From assembly GCA_041744795.1 (NCBI GenBank), contig JBGTKD010000173.1, positions 1 to 64,000 on the forward strand: DNA of 64,000 nucleotides. The letters are read 5' to 3'. Shown one piece after another: positions 9,173-17,895 of this stretch. The translations under genes were made by a program, and so were the position numbers. Below the pieces are notes generated by a model that was not told where the DNA came from, searched no databases, and was given only the letters and a program-made list of their open reading frames with translations. This stretch comes from DATHWB01 sp041744795. Lineage in GTDB: Bacteria; Actinomycetota; Acidimicrobiia; Spongiisociales; ZC4RG35. Every line of letters begins with the position of its first letter. Positions within the stretch are counted from its first letter, which is position 1.

Positions 9173-9234
9173 CAGGCAGTCACCTCACAGTGGCTTGTCG
9201 CCGGTGCCGGGCCTCGCAAGGTCCGACTGAATTT

Positions 9235-9252
9235 GCACTACGCACATAGTGT
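9235..9252 (-). promoter_or_regulatory. Inverted repeat upstream of sufB, possible operator/promoter
   Basis: CACTA (9236-9240) and TAGTG (9247-9251) form a 5-bp inverted repeat with a 6-nt spacer, about 65 nt upstream of the sufB start. Read toward sufB it includes TACACT, a plausible -10 hexamer. The ACACT half-site is reminiscent of sites reported for actinobacterial SufR, but no sufR gene is seen here. Confidence 0.35.
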
Positions 9253-9296
9253 AAAGCGCTTGGAGCCTCAACGGTATTCCAGATTCCGATCTCGGA

Positions 9297-9326
9297 TTGG
9301 TTCATGCATACGCTTTCGACTTAACT
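9297..9326 (+). promoter_or_regulatory. Putative gltB promoter
   Basis: TTGGTT (9297-9302) and TTAACT (9321-9326) are 18 nt apart, with the predicted start of transcription near 9333, directly at the palindrome described next. Confidence 0.35.
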
Positions 9327-9334
9327 GCCTTTCT

Positions 9335-9348
9335 TGCGCATATGCGCA
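9335..9348. promoter_or_regulatory. Perfect 14-bp palindrome upstream of gltB, candidate operator
   Basis: TGCGCATATGCGCA reads identically on both strands. It sits 15 nt before the gltB ribosome-binding site and would overlap the predicted transcription start, the usual place for a dimeric regulator site. Confidence 0.45.
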
Positions 9349-9377
9349 TAAAGCGAAAAAACCAGGAGGAGGGGCCG

Positions 9378-12300
9378 ATGGCTGAAGCATCTCAGCAAAC
9401 CCGTCGACTGGGTGCCCGCGCCATCGCCGAAACCCGTGGCCTTTACCGGTCCGGAGCCGAACACGACTCGTGCGGAGTCAACTTCGTCGTAGATCTGAAG
9501 GGCCGCAAGACCCATCAGATAGTGCAATACGGCATAGACGCCGTATGCAGCCTCGAACACCGCGGGGCGTCCGGAGCCGACCCGAACACGGGGGACGGAG
9601 CAGGACTGCTCATACAGGTACCCGACCGGTTCTTCCGAGCGGTCGTCGACTTCGACTTGCCTCCCGAAGGCGCTTACGCCACCGGGATGGCATTCCTTCC
9701 CCAGGACGGCGAAAAGGCCCGCATCGCCCGGGACTCGATCGAAGACATCGTTCGCGATGAAGACATGGATGTCCTGGGATGGAGAGACGTCCCCGTCGAG
9801 CCGTCGGTCCTCGGCAAGGCCGCCATAGAGACCATGCCGCGCTTTAAGCAGATCTTCATCGCCGGGCGTGGTCTCAGCGGCATGGCCCTGGAGCGTCAGG
9901 CGTATGTGATCCGCAAGCGGATCGAACACGAAATCCACCTCGTGGCCGGTCCGGATGAGATCAATGAAGCGATCGGTGGAGCCTCCACGATGCACGACGG
10001 CGTCTATTTCCCCAGCCTGTCCTGTCGCACCTTCGTCTACAAGGGGATGCTCACCGCCTCACAGGTCTCGACCTTCTTTCCGGATCTGCACGACGACCGA
10101 ATCGAGAGTGCTCTGGCCCTCGTTCACTCCCGGTTCTCGACCAACACCTTTCCCATGTGGCCTCTCGCCCACCCATACCGGATGGTCGCCCACAACGGCG
10201 AGATCAACACGATCCAGGGAAACAGGAATTTCATGCGTGCCCGCGAGACGCTGTTGCGATCCGACCTCATACCCGGTGACCTCGAACGGATCTTTCCGGT
10301 GTGCTCCCCCGGCGGCTCGGACACGGCGGGTTTTGACGAGGTGCTCGAACTCCTCTACATGGGCGGCTATCCCCTGACTGAAGCGGTCCTCATGATGATT
10401 CCCGAACCGTGGGAACGCCACCAGCACATGGATCCGGATGTCCGAGCCTTTTACCAGTACCACGCCTCGCTTATGGAGCCGTGGGACGGTCCGGCATCGA
10501 TTGCCTTCACCGATGGTCGCATGATCGGCGCAGTCCTCGACCGCAACGGACTGCGTCCCAGCCGGTATTGGGTGACCGACGACGACCTCGTGATCATGGC
10601 GTCCGAGGTGGGAGTCATCGACATCCCCTCCCACAAGATCATCGAAAAGGGACGCTTGCGGCCAGGCAGGATGTTCCTGGTCGATACCACGAAGGGCCGA
10701 ATCGTCCGGGATGAGGAGATCAAGGCAGAACTTGCTTCCGCCCGCCCCTATCGGGAGTGGCTCGACCGGCAGTTGCTCCACCTCGACGACGTCGAAGACC
10801 GGTTCTCGCACAGGTCCGAAGCCACGCCTCTCCTTCAACGTCAGCAGGCCTTCGGATACACCCACGAAGAGCTCAAGCTGCTCATCGCTCCCATGGCTAA
10901 GGAAGGCAAGGAGGCGCTAGGTTCGATGGGAACCGACACCCCGCTGGCGGTGCTCTCCAGCAGGCCCCGGCTTCTATACGACTATTTCGCCCAACTGTTT
11001 GCCCAGGTCACGAATCCCCCTCTGGACGCCATCCGTGAGGAATTGGTGACAGCGCTGCGCACCATGATCGGGCCGGAGGGCAACCTGTTCGCTCCCGATG
11101 AGCGTTCAGCCAACATGATCGAACTCGATAGCCCGATCATCGACAACGACCAACTAGAACAGCTCATCCACATCGACCAGGTTCCGACCGTCGAGGGCTA
11201 CACGGCAGTCGTTTCCTGCCTATATCCAGTGAAGGACGGCGAAGAGGGCCTGAAGAATGCGATTCAAGCGATCTTCAACCAGGTCGACGACCTCATTGAA
11301 GGCGGCGCTTCGGGGATCGTGTTGTCGGATCGTGGCGTGACCGCCGAACTCGCCCCCATCCCTGCCCTCCTGATCACAGCCGGAGTACACCACCACCTCA
11401 TCCGCACCAAGAACCGAACTCGGGTCACCCTCATCGTCGAGACCGGTGAAGCACGGGAGGTCCACCACCTCTGTCTCCTCCTCGGGTACGGGGCGGCGGC
11501 GGTGAATCCCTACCTGGCATTCGAGACCATCGAAGAAATGATCTCGAATGGCTCGGTGGAGCACGTGAGCCGGGAGGAGGCGCACGCCAACTACATAAAG
11601 GCGGCAGGCAACGGAGTACTGAAGGTGATGTCCAAGATGGGCATCTCGACAGTCGCCTCCTACACCGGTTCCCAGATCTTCGAAGCCCTCGGAATCGGCG
11701 ACGAACTCGTCGAGAGGTTCTTCACAGGTACCCCAAGTCGCCTCGGAGGCATCGACCTGAGCGTCATCGCCGAAGAAGTCGCGCTCCGTCACAGGATGGC
11801 CTTCGCTCCCAATCCCGCCGAGCGAGCTCACCGTGATTTGGCCCTTGGTGGGGAGTATCAATGGCGACGGGAAGGAGAGATCCACCTCTTCAACCCCGAG
11901 ACCGTCTTCAAGCTCCAGCACGCCACCCGGGAGCGCCGGTACGACATCTTCAAGGAATACAGCCGTCTGGTAAACGAGCAGGCCGAGAAGTTGGCGACCC
12001 TGCGCGGCATGTTCAACTTCAAGACCGAGGAACGCTCCTCTGTGCCGATCGAGGAAGTCGAGCCGGTCTCGTCGATCGTGAAGCGGTTCTCCACCGGGGC
12101 GATGTCGTACGGTTCGATCTCGCGCGAGGCGCACGAGACTCTTGCAATCGCGATGAACCGACTCGGCGCGAAGTCGAACACCGGAGAGGGCGGTGAAGAC
12201 GCGGACCGTTACACCCCGGACGCCAACGGAGACCTCAGACGAAGCGCCATAAAGCAGGTCGCGTCAGGCAGGTTCGGGGTCACTTCCGAATACTTGGTCA

Positions 12301-14003
12301 ACGCAGACGACCTACAGATCAAGATGGCCCAGGGCGCCAAGCCGGGAGAGGGTGGCCAACTTCCCGGGCACAAGGTGTACCCCTGGATCGCCAAAACCCG
12401 CTATTCGACACCCGGCGTCGGGCTGATCTCACCTCCTCCGCATCATGACATCTACTCCATCGAGGACCTAAAGCAACTCATTCACGATCTCAAGAACGCC
12501 AACCCCGAGGCAAGGATCCACGTAAAGCTGGTTGCCGAGATGGGCGTTGGCACAGTGGCCGCCGGGGTGACCAAAGCCAAGGCAGACGTTGTGCTGATAT
12601 CGGGTCACGACGGCGGGACCGGAGCCTCGCCGTTGACCTCGCTCAAACATGCAGGCGTCCCCTGGGAGTTGGGACTGGCCGAGACCCAACAGACTCTCCT
12701 ACTAAACGACCTCCGCGACCGCATCGTCGTCCAGGCAGATGGGCAGTTGAAAACAGGACGCGACGTCGTGATCGCCGCCCTCCTTGGGGCTGACGAATTC
12801 GGATTCGCCACTGCCCCGCTCGTCGTTTCCGGGTGCATCATGATGCGCGTCTGTCACCTGGACACCTGCCCCGTGGGAGTGGCCACCCAGAACCCCGCCC
12901 TCCGCAAGAAGTTCGCCGGCAGAGCCGAATTCGTAGTCAATTTCATGGAGTTCATCGCCGAGGAAGTCCGAGAGATACTGGCCGAACTGGGCTTCCGAAC
13001 GCTCGAAGAAGCAATCGGTCGCGCCGAAGTTCTAGACGTCTCCCTGGCGGCCGAACACTGGAAGACTTCCGGACTGGATCTGAGTTCAATTCTCTATGTG
13101 CCAGACATCGACCCAGGTACACCCAGATCAGTGAAGACAACCCAGGATCACGGTCTCTCAGAGGCACTGGACCAGACGCTGATCCAATTGGCAGGAGCCT
13201 CGATCGAGACGGGAGAACGGATCACCCTGGATCTGCCAATCCGCAACGTAAACCGGACGACGGGGACGTTGCTCGGATATCACCTGACAAAACGCCGAGG
13301 CAGCGAGGGTCTCGACGACGACACAATCACTGTGAACTTCACAGGTTCGGCCGGAATGAGCTTCGGTGCATTTCTTCCCCGCGGCATCACTCTGCGCTTG
13401 GCAGGCGACGCCAATGACTACGTCGGAAAGGGCCTGTCGGGTGGCCGTCTGGTGCTCACGCCGCCACCCGGTTCTCGCCTGGTCGCAGAAGAGAACGTGA
13501 TCGCAGGAAATGTGATCCTCTACGGAGCTACAAGCGGAGCGGTTTTCCTGCAAGGACTGGTCGGAGAGCGGTTCTGTGTGCGCAATTCGGGCGCAGTGGC
13601 CGTGGTTGAAGGGGTAGGCGACCACGGCTGTGAGTACATGACCGGGGGAAGAGCCGTAATACTCGGACCGACAGGTCGTAACTTCGCCGCCGGAATGTCG
13701 GGAGGCATCGCCTACGTTCTCGACGAGGCCGGAGACTTCCACACCCGGGTCAACCACGAGATGGTCGATTTAGACCCGCTCGACGAGGAGGACCGACGTT
13801 TCCTCTTAGATCTGGTCTCAGAACACCGACGCGAGACGGGCTCACTCGTCGCCGAACGACTGCTGGCCGACTGGGAGACCTCTCTGCGGGCGTTCGTGAA
13901 AGTCATGCCCAAGGATTACAAGCGGGTGCTCGAGGCAGCCCGCAGGGCGGAAGAGCGGGGAGAGCCAGTGCTCGAGGCGATCATGGCGGCCGCCCATGGC
14001 TGA
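9378..14003 (+). CDS. gltB: Glutamate synthase (NADPH) large subunit
   Basis: GltB transfers the amide of glutamine to 2-oxoglutarate and, with GltD, yields two glutamates. I chose the ATG at 9378 because AGGAGGAGG (9364-9372) precedes it; the frame is open further upstream. Residue Cys32 (AEHDSCGVN) is the Ntn-type glutaminase nucleophile, exposed after removal of a propeptide. The central and FMN domains follow, with GEGGEDADRY and AKPGEGGQLPGHK. The 3Fe-4S cysteines are Cys1153, Cys1159 and Cys1164 (GCIMMRVCHLDTCPVG). The C-terminal GXGXG beta-helix ends with GGRAVILGPTGRNF. At 1541 aa the protein is full length. It overlaps gltD by 8 nt, so the subunits are probably translated together. 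Confidence 0.97.
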   Translation: MAEASQQTRRLGARAIAETRGLYRSGAEHDSCGVNFVVDLKGRKTHQIVQYGIDAVCSLEHRGASGADPNTGDGAGLLIQVPDRFFRAVVDFDLPPEGAYATGMAFLPQDGEKARIARDSIEDIVRDEDMDVLGWRDVPVEPSVLGKAAIETMPRFKQIFIAGRGLSGMALERQAYVIRKRIEHEIHLVAGPDEINEAIGGASTMHDGVYFPSLSCRTFVYKGMLTASQVSTFFPDLHDDRIESALALVHSRFSTNTFPMWPLAHPYRMVAHNGEINTIQGNRNFMRARETLLRSDLIPGDLERIFPVCSPGGSDTAGFDEVLELLYMGGYPLTEAVLMMIPEPWERHQHMDPDVRAFYQYHASLMEPWDGPASIAFTDGRMIGAVLDRNGLRPSRYWVTDDDLVIMASEVGVIDIPSHKIIEKGRLRPGRMFLVDTTKGRIVRDEEIKAELASARPYREWLDRQLLHLDDVEDRFSHRSEATPLLQRQQAFGYTHEELKLLIAPMAKEGKEALGSMGTDTPLAVLSSRPRLLYDYFAQLFAQVTNPPLDAIREELVTALRTMIGPEGNLFAPDERSANMIELDSPIIDNDQLEQLIHIDQVPTVEGYTAVVSCLYPVKDGEEGLKNAIQAIFNQVDDLIEGGASGIVLSDRGVTAELAPIPALLITAGVHHHLIRTKNRTRVTLIVETGEAREVHHLCLLLGYGAAAVNPYLAFETIEEMISNGSVEHVSREEAHANYIKAAGNGVLKVMSKMGISTVASYTGSQIFEALGIGDELVERFFTGTPSRLGGIDLSVIAEEVALRHRMAFAPNPAERAHRDLALGGEYQWRREGEIHLFNPETVFKLQHATRERRYDIFKEYSRLVNEQAEKLATLRGMFNFKTEERSSVPIEEVEPVSSIVKRFSTGAMSYGSISREAHETLAIAMNRLGAKSNTGEGGEDADRYTPDANGDLRRSAIKQVASGRFGVTSEYLVNADDLQIKMAQGAKPGEGGQLPGHKVYPWIAKTRYSTPGVGLISPPPHHDIYSIEDLKQLIHDLKNANPEARIHVKLVAEMGVGTVAAGVTKAKADVVLISGHDGGTGASPLTSLKHAGVPWELGLAETQQTLLLNDLRDRIVVQADGQLKTGRDVVIAALLGADEFGFATAPLVVSGCIMMRVCHLDTCPVGVATQNPALRKKFAGRAEFVVNFMEFIAEEVREILAELGFRTLEEAIGRAEVLDVSLAAEHWKTSGLDLSSILYVPDIDPGTPRSVKTTQDHGLSEALDQTLIQLAGASIETGERITLDLPIRNVNRTTGTLLGYHLTKRRGSEGLDDDTITVNFTGSAGMSFGAFLPRGITLRLAGDANDYVGKGLSGGRLVLTPPPGSRLVAEENVIAGNVILYGATSGAVFLQGLVGERFCVRNSGAVAVVEGVGDHGCEYMTGGRAVILGPTGRNFAAGMSGGIAYVLDEAGDFHTRVNHEMVDLDPLDEEDRRFLLDLVSEHRRETGSLVAERLLADWETSLRAFVKVMPKDYKRVLEAARRAEERGEPVLEAIMAAAHG

Positions 14004-15459
14004 TTCTCGCGGTTTTCTGAAGCACGGCAGAGAGCTGCCTGGACGTCGGCCACCCTCGTCCAGGATCGGCGACTGGCAAGAGGTCTATATCGACTTCGGC
14101 GAAGATGCACTGATCGCCCAAGCTTCGCGTTGCATGGACTGCGGAATCCCTTTCTGCAGCAACGGTTGCCCGCTGGGAAACCTAATCCCCGATTGGAACG
14201 ACCTCGTCTACCGCGGCCACTGGCGGGAGGCGATCGATCGTTTGCACGCAACCAACAACTTCCCTGAGTTCACCGGGCGGCTGTGCCCCGCTCCCTGTGA
14301 ATCGGCGTGCGTTCTGGCTATCAACGATGACCCTGTGACCATCAAACAAGTCGAGGTTGAGATAATCGACCGAGCGTGGGACGAGGGCTGGGTCGCACCC
14401 GTGATCCCATCAGAGCTGACTGGGCGCAAGGTCGCTGTGGTCGGATCCGGGCCCTCAGGTCTGGCGGCCGCCCAACAGCTGACTCGTGCCGGCCATGCCG
14501 TGACGGTCTTCGAGCGCGATGACAGGATCGGTGGACTACTCCGCTACGGAATACCCGAGTTCAAAATGGAGAAGCGTCACCTGAACAGGCGTCTCGCCCA
14601 GATGGAGGAGGAAGGCACTCGGTTCCGAACCTCAGTGGAGATAGGCCTGGACCTGACTGCCCGGGAGTTGACAGAGGAATTCGACGCCGTCGTACTGGCA
14701 GGCGGTGCAACCGAACGCCGCGACTTGCCGATACCAGGACGCGAACTCGCCGGCATCTACCAAGCGATGGAGTACCTGCCGTGGGCTAACCGCGTTCAGG
14801 AAGGCGACCTCGGTGAAGCAGCGATTAACGCAGCAGGCAAGGACGTCGTCATTATCGGTGGAGGTGACACCGGCGCAGACTGCTTAGGCACGGCTCACCG
14901 ACAGGGTGCCCGATCGGTTCGCCAGTTCGAGATCATGCCTCGCCCACCGGACTCGCGCGCCGAGTCGACGCCGTGGCCCACCTATTCGCTCCAGTTCCGG
15001 GTCTCGTCGGCCCACGAGGAGGGAGGAGACCGCGAGTTCTCCATCAACACAGAGGCCTTCGTGGACAACGGTCATGGGCAGGTAGCGGCCCTCAAAACTC
15101 ATCGCGTGGAAGCAAAGACCGTCGATGGCAGGCTGAACTTCGTACCGATTCCCGGCAGTGAACAAGACTTCCCTGCCGATCTGGTCCTGCTGGCGATGGG
15201 GTTCGTAGGCGCTGAGCGGAGCCCGATGCTTGAGCAGTTCGGCGTCGACATCGACAATCGCGGCAATGTGTCCCGGGACCCGTCCTGGAAGACAAACGTC
15301 GAAAGCGTGTTCGTCGCCGGCGACATGGGACGAGGCCAGTCCCTGATCGTTTGGGCGATCGCCGAAGGACGGGCAGCCGCGGCGGCCGTCGACCGCTATC
15401 TGATGGGAGAGAGCCTGCTCCCATCGCCCATCACTCCGACCGCTGCCCCGCTCCGCTGA
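13996..15459 (+). CDS. gltD: Glutamate synthase small subunit (NADPH-dependent flavoprotein)
   Basis: GltD oxidises NADPH through FAD and passes electrons to GltB. The N-terminal cysteines Cys46, Cys49, Cys54 and Cys58 (CMDCGIPFCSNGC) and Cys97, Cys101 and Cys105 (CPAPCESAC) bind two 4Fe-4S clusters. The FAD-binding fold begins at VAVVGSGPSGLAAAQ (about 146-160), and the NADPH fold at VVIIGGGDTGADCLG (about residue 285-300). The 487-residue length is standard. The gene overlaps gltB by 8 nt and is followed 8 nt later by a small Rossmann protein gene with its own ribosome-binding site. Confidence 0.97.
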   Translation: MADSRGFLKHGRELPGRRPPSSRIGDWQEVYIDFGEDALIAQASRCMDCGIPFCSNGCPLGNLIPDWNDLVYRGHWREAIDRLHATNNFPEFTGRLCPAPCESACVLAINDDPVTIKQVEVEIIDRAWDEGWVAPVIPSELTGRKVAVVGSGPSGLAAAQQLTRAGHAVTVFERDDRIGGLLRYGIPEFKMEKRHLNRRLAQMEEEGTRFRTSVEIGLDLTARELTEEFDAVVLAGGATERRDLPIPGRELAGIYQAMEYLPWANRVQEGDLGEAAINAAGKDVVIIGGGDTGADCLGTAHRQGARSVRQFEIMPRPPDSRAESTPWPTYSLQFRVSSAHEEGGDREFSINTEAFVDNGHGQVAALKTHRVEAKTVDGRLNFVPIPGSEQDFPADLVLLAMGFVGAERSPMLEQFGVDIDNRGNVSRDPSWKTNVESVFVAGDMGRGQSLIVWAIAEGRAAAAAVDRYLMGESLLPSPITPTAAPLR

Positions 15460-15467
15460 GGTCGACC

Positions 15468-15899
15468 ATGCCGGTAATTGTTGTCGGAGCCGACACCCCT
15501 ACCGGTAGGGCGATAGTCGAGGCACTGATACAGCCCGACCGCGAGGTACGGGCATTCGTAAGCGATATTGGGGTCGCTGAGGATCTGAAGCGTTTGGGGG
15601 TGAAGGTGGCGCTCGGGGATGTATCAGATCCATCACACGTCGGGGGCGCCTGCACAAGCTGTTTCAGCGCAGTTCTCGTGACGGAGGCCGCTACCGACGA
15701 CCGGGAGCGGTCATTTGCTCGAACCGCCGATGCCGTACTCGATGGCTGGGTAGAGGCAGTAGCCGACGCCCAAGTCAGCCGGGTGATCTGGGTAGGAGAA
15801 GGTGCCCGAAGGGTTGGCGCAGAGTCGGCAACGGTTCTGCTGTCTCAGCCGGACATCCCGTCAACCGTCGTGGCCCTCGACGACGCAGCCGAGATCTGA
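15468..15899 (+). CDS. Short NAD(P)-binding Rossmann (NmrA/atypical SDR-like) protein
   Basis: This 143-residue protein starts with a Rossmann nucleotide-binding turn (MPVIVVGADTPTGRAIVEAL) followed by alternating strands and helices (VKVALGDVSDPSHV, AVLVTEAATDD, VSRVIWVGEGA). This is the layout of NmrA-like and atypical SDR proteins, but those are usually over 250 residues, so only the nucleotide-binding half is present. The usual SDR Tyr-x-x-x-Lys is absent, so a sensor or regulatory role is more likely than catalysis. The ATG has GAGG at a good distance and the gene starts 8 nt after gltD, suggesting the same transcript and perhaps a link to NADPH or nitrogen status. That link is inference. 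Confidence 0.7.
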   Translation: MPVIVVGADTPTGRAIVEALIQPDREVRAFVSDIGVAEDLKRLGVKVALGDVSDPSHVGGACTSCFSAVLVTEAATDDRERSFARTADAVLDGWVEAVADAQVSRVIWVGEGARRVGAESATVLLSQPDIPSTVVALDDAAEI

Positions 15900-15912
15900 G
15901 TGCCTCAGGCGA

Positions 15913-16515
15913 TCAATCCACGATGGCGGCGAGCCTCGTCCATTGCACGAGCATCAATGCCCGTTCGTGCGCCTCAACCAGAATCGAATAGGGGTCTATC
16001 GCACGACCATCCCGGTGAAGCTCGAAGTGGGTATGCGGGTCGCTGCCTCGTGCATTGCCTGAGACCCCGACAAAGCCGATGAGCGTTCCGGCGTCGACAA
16101 AGCTCCCCACCTCCAGACCGGGTGCGATTGCAGTGTCGAACCCGCCGCGACCGTTGCTGGACCCCGGCTCGTCGATGTCCGGGTGCATGTACCTCGACTC
16201 CCACCCCGAACCATGATTGACGATGATGAACGCTCCCGCGCTGGTCCCTCTACCGATCCGTGTAACGATTCCCTCGGCGATTGAGTAGACCGGCGAAGCC
16301 TTCGGAGCCATCAGGTCGACGCCGATGTGGCTGCGGCCTCCCGACCGACTGGCACCCCAACTGTCGATAAACCAAGTCAATTCGGGGTCCTGGGGGAAGA
16401 ACAGGTGGATGTGTTCCACCGGCCTTTCTTCGCTCACCACCTGGTCGCTGGCTAGCGCACGCAGCGGCGCTATCACGGATAAAACAAGAACGAGTGGTAG
16501 GAGACGGCGCGACAT
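15913..16515 (-). CDS. Secreted M23 family metallopeptidase
   Basis: This is a peptidoglycan endopeptidase-like exported protein. It has a signal peptide of about 22 residues (MSRRLLPLVLVLSVIAPLRALA). The M23/LytM zinc site is intact: His and Asp in SHIGVDLMAP and the HxH of DPHTHFELHRDG. The 200-residue length matches a minimal peptidase domain without LysM or SH3 repeats. The ATG is preceded by AAGGAAAG on the minus strand. It stands alone, with 148 nt and a strong hairpin separating it from the HAD gene upstream on the same strand. The fold may also act as an activator of amidases, but with all metal ligands present catalysis is likely. Confidence 0.9.
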   Translation of the reverse strand: MSRRLLPLVLVLSVIAPLRALASDQVVSEERPVEHIHLFFPQDPELTWFIDSWGASRSGGRSHIGVDLMAPKASPVYSIAEGIVTRIGRGTSAGAFIIVNHGSGWESRYMHPDIDEPGSSNGRGGFDTAIAPGLEVGSFVDAGTLIGFVGVSGNARGSDPHTHFELHRDGRAIDPYSILVEAHERALMLVQWTRLAAIVD

Positions 16516-16566
16516 AAGAGAGAAATTCTTTCCTTGGAGGGAGGGTCCTGACCGACGTTCCAGCGA

Positions 16567-16609
16567 GCAGCGAAACCGCCGAACCTCTCAGTCCGGCGGT
16601 TTCGCCTGC
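16567..16609 (-). terminator. Strong hairpin after the DUF6941-LON-HAD operon
   Basis: CGAAACCGCCG (16571-16581) pairs perfectly with CGGCGGTTTCG (16594-16604). The stem extends through a one-base bulge with GCAG/CTGC. It begins 55 nt beyond the HAD stop codon. There is no clear T tract, which is common for terminators in GC-rich actinobacteria. Confidence 0.55.
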
Positions 16610-16663
16610 CGCGTGGCCCGGACACCACTCCCAGGCCGGTCAGAACTCTGTTATCGGCTCGCT

Positions 16664-17272
16664 TCAGACGTTCTGAAGGCCAAACAACTCCGAAAGCCTG
16701 GCAATTGCCTGGTCGCCAGAAGTCACCTTGAAGGTCTTCATGCCCAGATCCCGTGCTGGCTTCAAGTTCGGACCAAGATCATCGAGCATCACACAGTCGA
16801 CCGGATCCACGCCGAGACGCTCAAGACAGATCTCATAGATGCGCGGTTCCGGCTTACGGGTTCCCTCAACGACGGACTCGACAACCACGTCGAAGTGACG
16901 AGCCAGACCGTCGGGTCCGAAGGGTGTCCAGTTGTTGGTCAAGGCCGCGACCTTCACTCCCTTACGCCTCAACTCGTCGACCGCCCGAAGCATTTCGGGC
17001 CGGACACGGATCGACGCATCGATGTCCGCCATCAATTCGGTGGCATCCAAGTCAACGTCGATCTCAAAGAACTCATCGCGGAATGCCCCGAGAAAGGCGG
17101 GGGTTGATATCTCGCCCCTCTCGTGACGCGCCCAGGCGCCCTGCTCGCCCGAACTCACAACCACCCTGTTGATCGTTCCCAACGGAATCCCGTGCCTTCG
17201 CTCGAAAGCCGCGATTGCCTCCATCGGAGACTCCAAGACGACGCCACCGAGGTCGAAGATCACCGCCTTCAT
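16664..17272 (-). CDS. HAD superfamily hydrolase (YihX/epoxide-hydrolase-N-terminal type)
   Basis: This is a cytoplasmic phosphatase-type HAD protein of 202 aa. Motif I is IFDLGGVV with nucleophile Asp7; the second acidic position is Gly, as in YihX-type and ACAD10-like members. Motif II is AALTNNW, the motif III Lys lies in EGTRKPEPRIYE, and motif IV is VMLDDLGPNLKPARDLGM. A four-helix cap lies between residues 15 and 90. It overlaps the LON-domain gene by 4 nt (ATGA), so it is the last gene of a three-gene operon. The substrate is unknown; small sugar phosphates or flavin-type phosphates are usual for relatives. Confidence 0.88.
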   Translation of the reverse strand: MKAVIFDLGGVVLESPMEAIAAFERRHGIPLGTINRVVVSSGEQGAWARHERGEISTPAFLGAFRDEFFEIDVDLDATELMADIDASIRVRPEMLRAVDELRRKGVKVAALTNNWTPFGPDGLARHFDVVVESVVEGTRKPEPRIYEICLERLGVDPVDCVMLDDLGPNLKPARDLGMKTFKVTSGDQAIARLSELFGLQNV

Positions 17273-17895
17273 GCGCCGCCCAGTTGAAGGCGGGCAAGTT
17301 CGATCTGGTCGTCGAGCATTCCGACCGCCATCTCCATCCGCGCTCTTGGGCCCGAAGCAGACAAAAGAGCGTACGAGTCGAGCGGAGTCACCGGTATGAA
17401 CGCCGCAAGTTGATAGGACGCCGCGACCGGGTCGTCCCCTACATCGAGGTCCAGGTCGGCAGTATCAGCGCCCATCTCCGAAGCGAGGGTGAGGAGAACT
17501 TCGAGTCGAGACCGGACATCACCCCGGACGTCGGAGATGTCCTCGGTCGGGTCGGGAGCAGACTCCACGACAGCCCATGGATGGGGATCGTCATCCATCC
17601 ACTCGATGACCCTGATCCTTTCGACCCCGGCCGCGACGATCACCCTGTGCCCGCTCTCGATCTCCTGATGCGCCAAAACCCGCAAACGCGTACCGACCTC
17701 CATCCGATGATCGCCGCCCCCCACTTCGAATCCCCGCTCAATCAATACAGAACCGAAACTGCACTTCTCGGACAAAACGGCGTCGAGCAGCACCTGATAG
17801 CGAGGCTCAAAAACACGAAGCGGCACGCCGCTATAAGGGAAAACAACCGTACCGAGCGGGAACATGCGAAGCCGCTCTGGGGCCGGGAGCGTCAA
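17269..17895 (-). CDS. LON substrate-binding-domain protein
   Basis: The protein has the PUA-like LON N-terminal domain (RMFPLGTVVFPYSGVPLRVF, FEPRYQVLLD) without any AAA or protease domain, as in the widespread small 'peptidase S16, LON domain' proteins. The likely start is the TTG at 17895, which overlaps the TGA of the preceding gene (TTGA); the ATG at 17865 is an alternative that would cut into the first strand. The frame stays open far upstream, but that part lies inside the previous gene and is out-of-frame shadow. The gene ends by a 4-nt overlap with the HAD gene. Function is unknown; related domains bind unfolded protein or RNA. Confidence 0.82.
   Translation of the reverse strand: MTLPAPERLRMFPLGTVVFPYSGVPLRVFEPRYQVLLDAVLSEKCSFGSVLIERGFEVGGGDHRMEVGTRLRVLAHQEIESGHRVIVAAGVERIRVIEWMDDDPHPWAVVESAPDPTEDISDVRGDVRSRLEVLLTLASEMGADTADLDLDVGDDPVAASYQLAAFIPVTPLDSYALLSASGPRARMEMAVGMLDDQIELARLQLGGA

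Noticed and set aside
11220..12134. Minus-strand open frame of 304 codons inside gltB
   Set aside because: It is antisense to conserved GltB sequence and has no domain or ribosome-binding site.
16516..16663. Possible c-di-AMP (ydaO) riboswitch before the M23 peptidase gene
   Set aside because: Such riboswitches often precede wall hydrolases in actinobacteria, but the conserved GGGGGACC and GGGGTGAATC blocks are absent; a terminator hairpin explains the structure.
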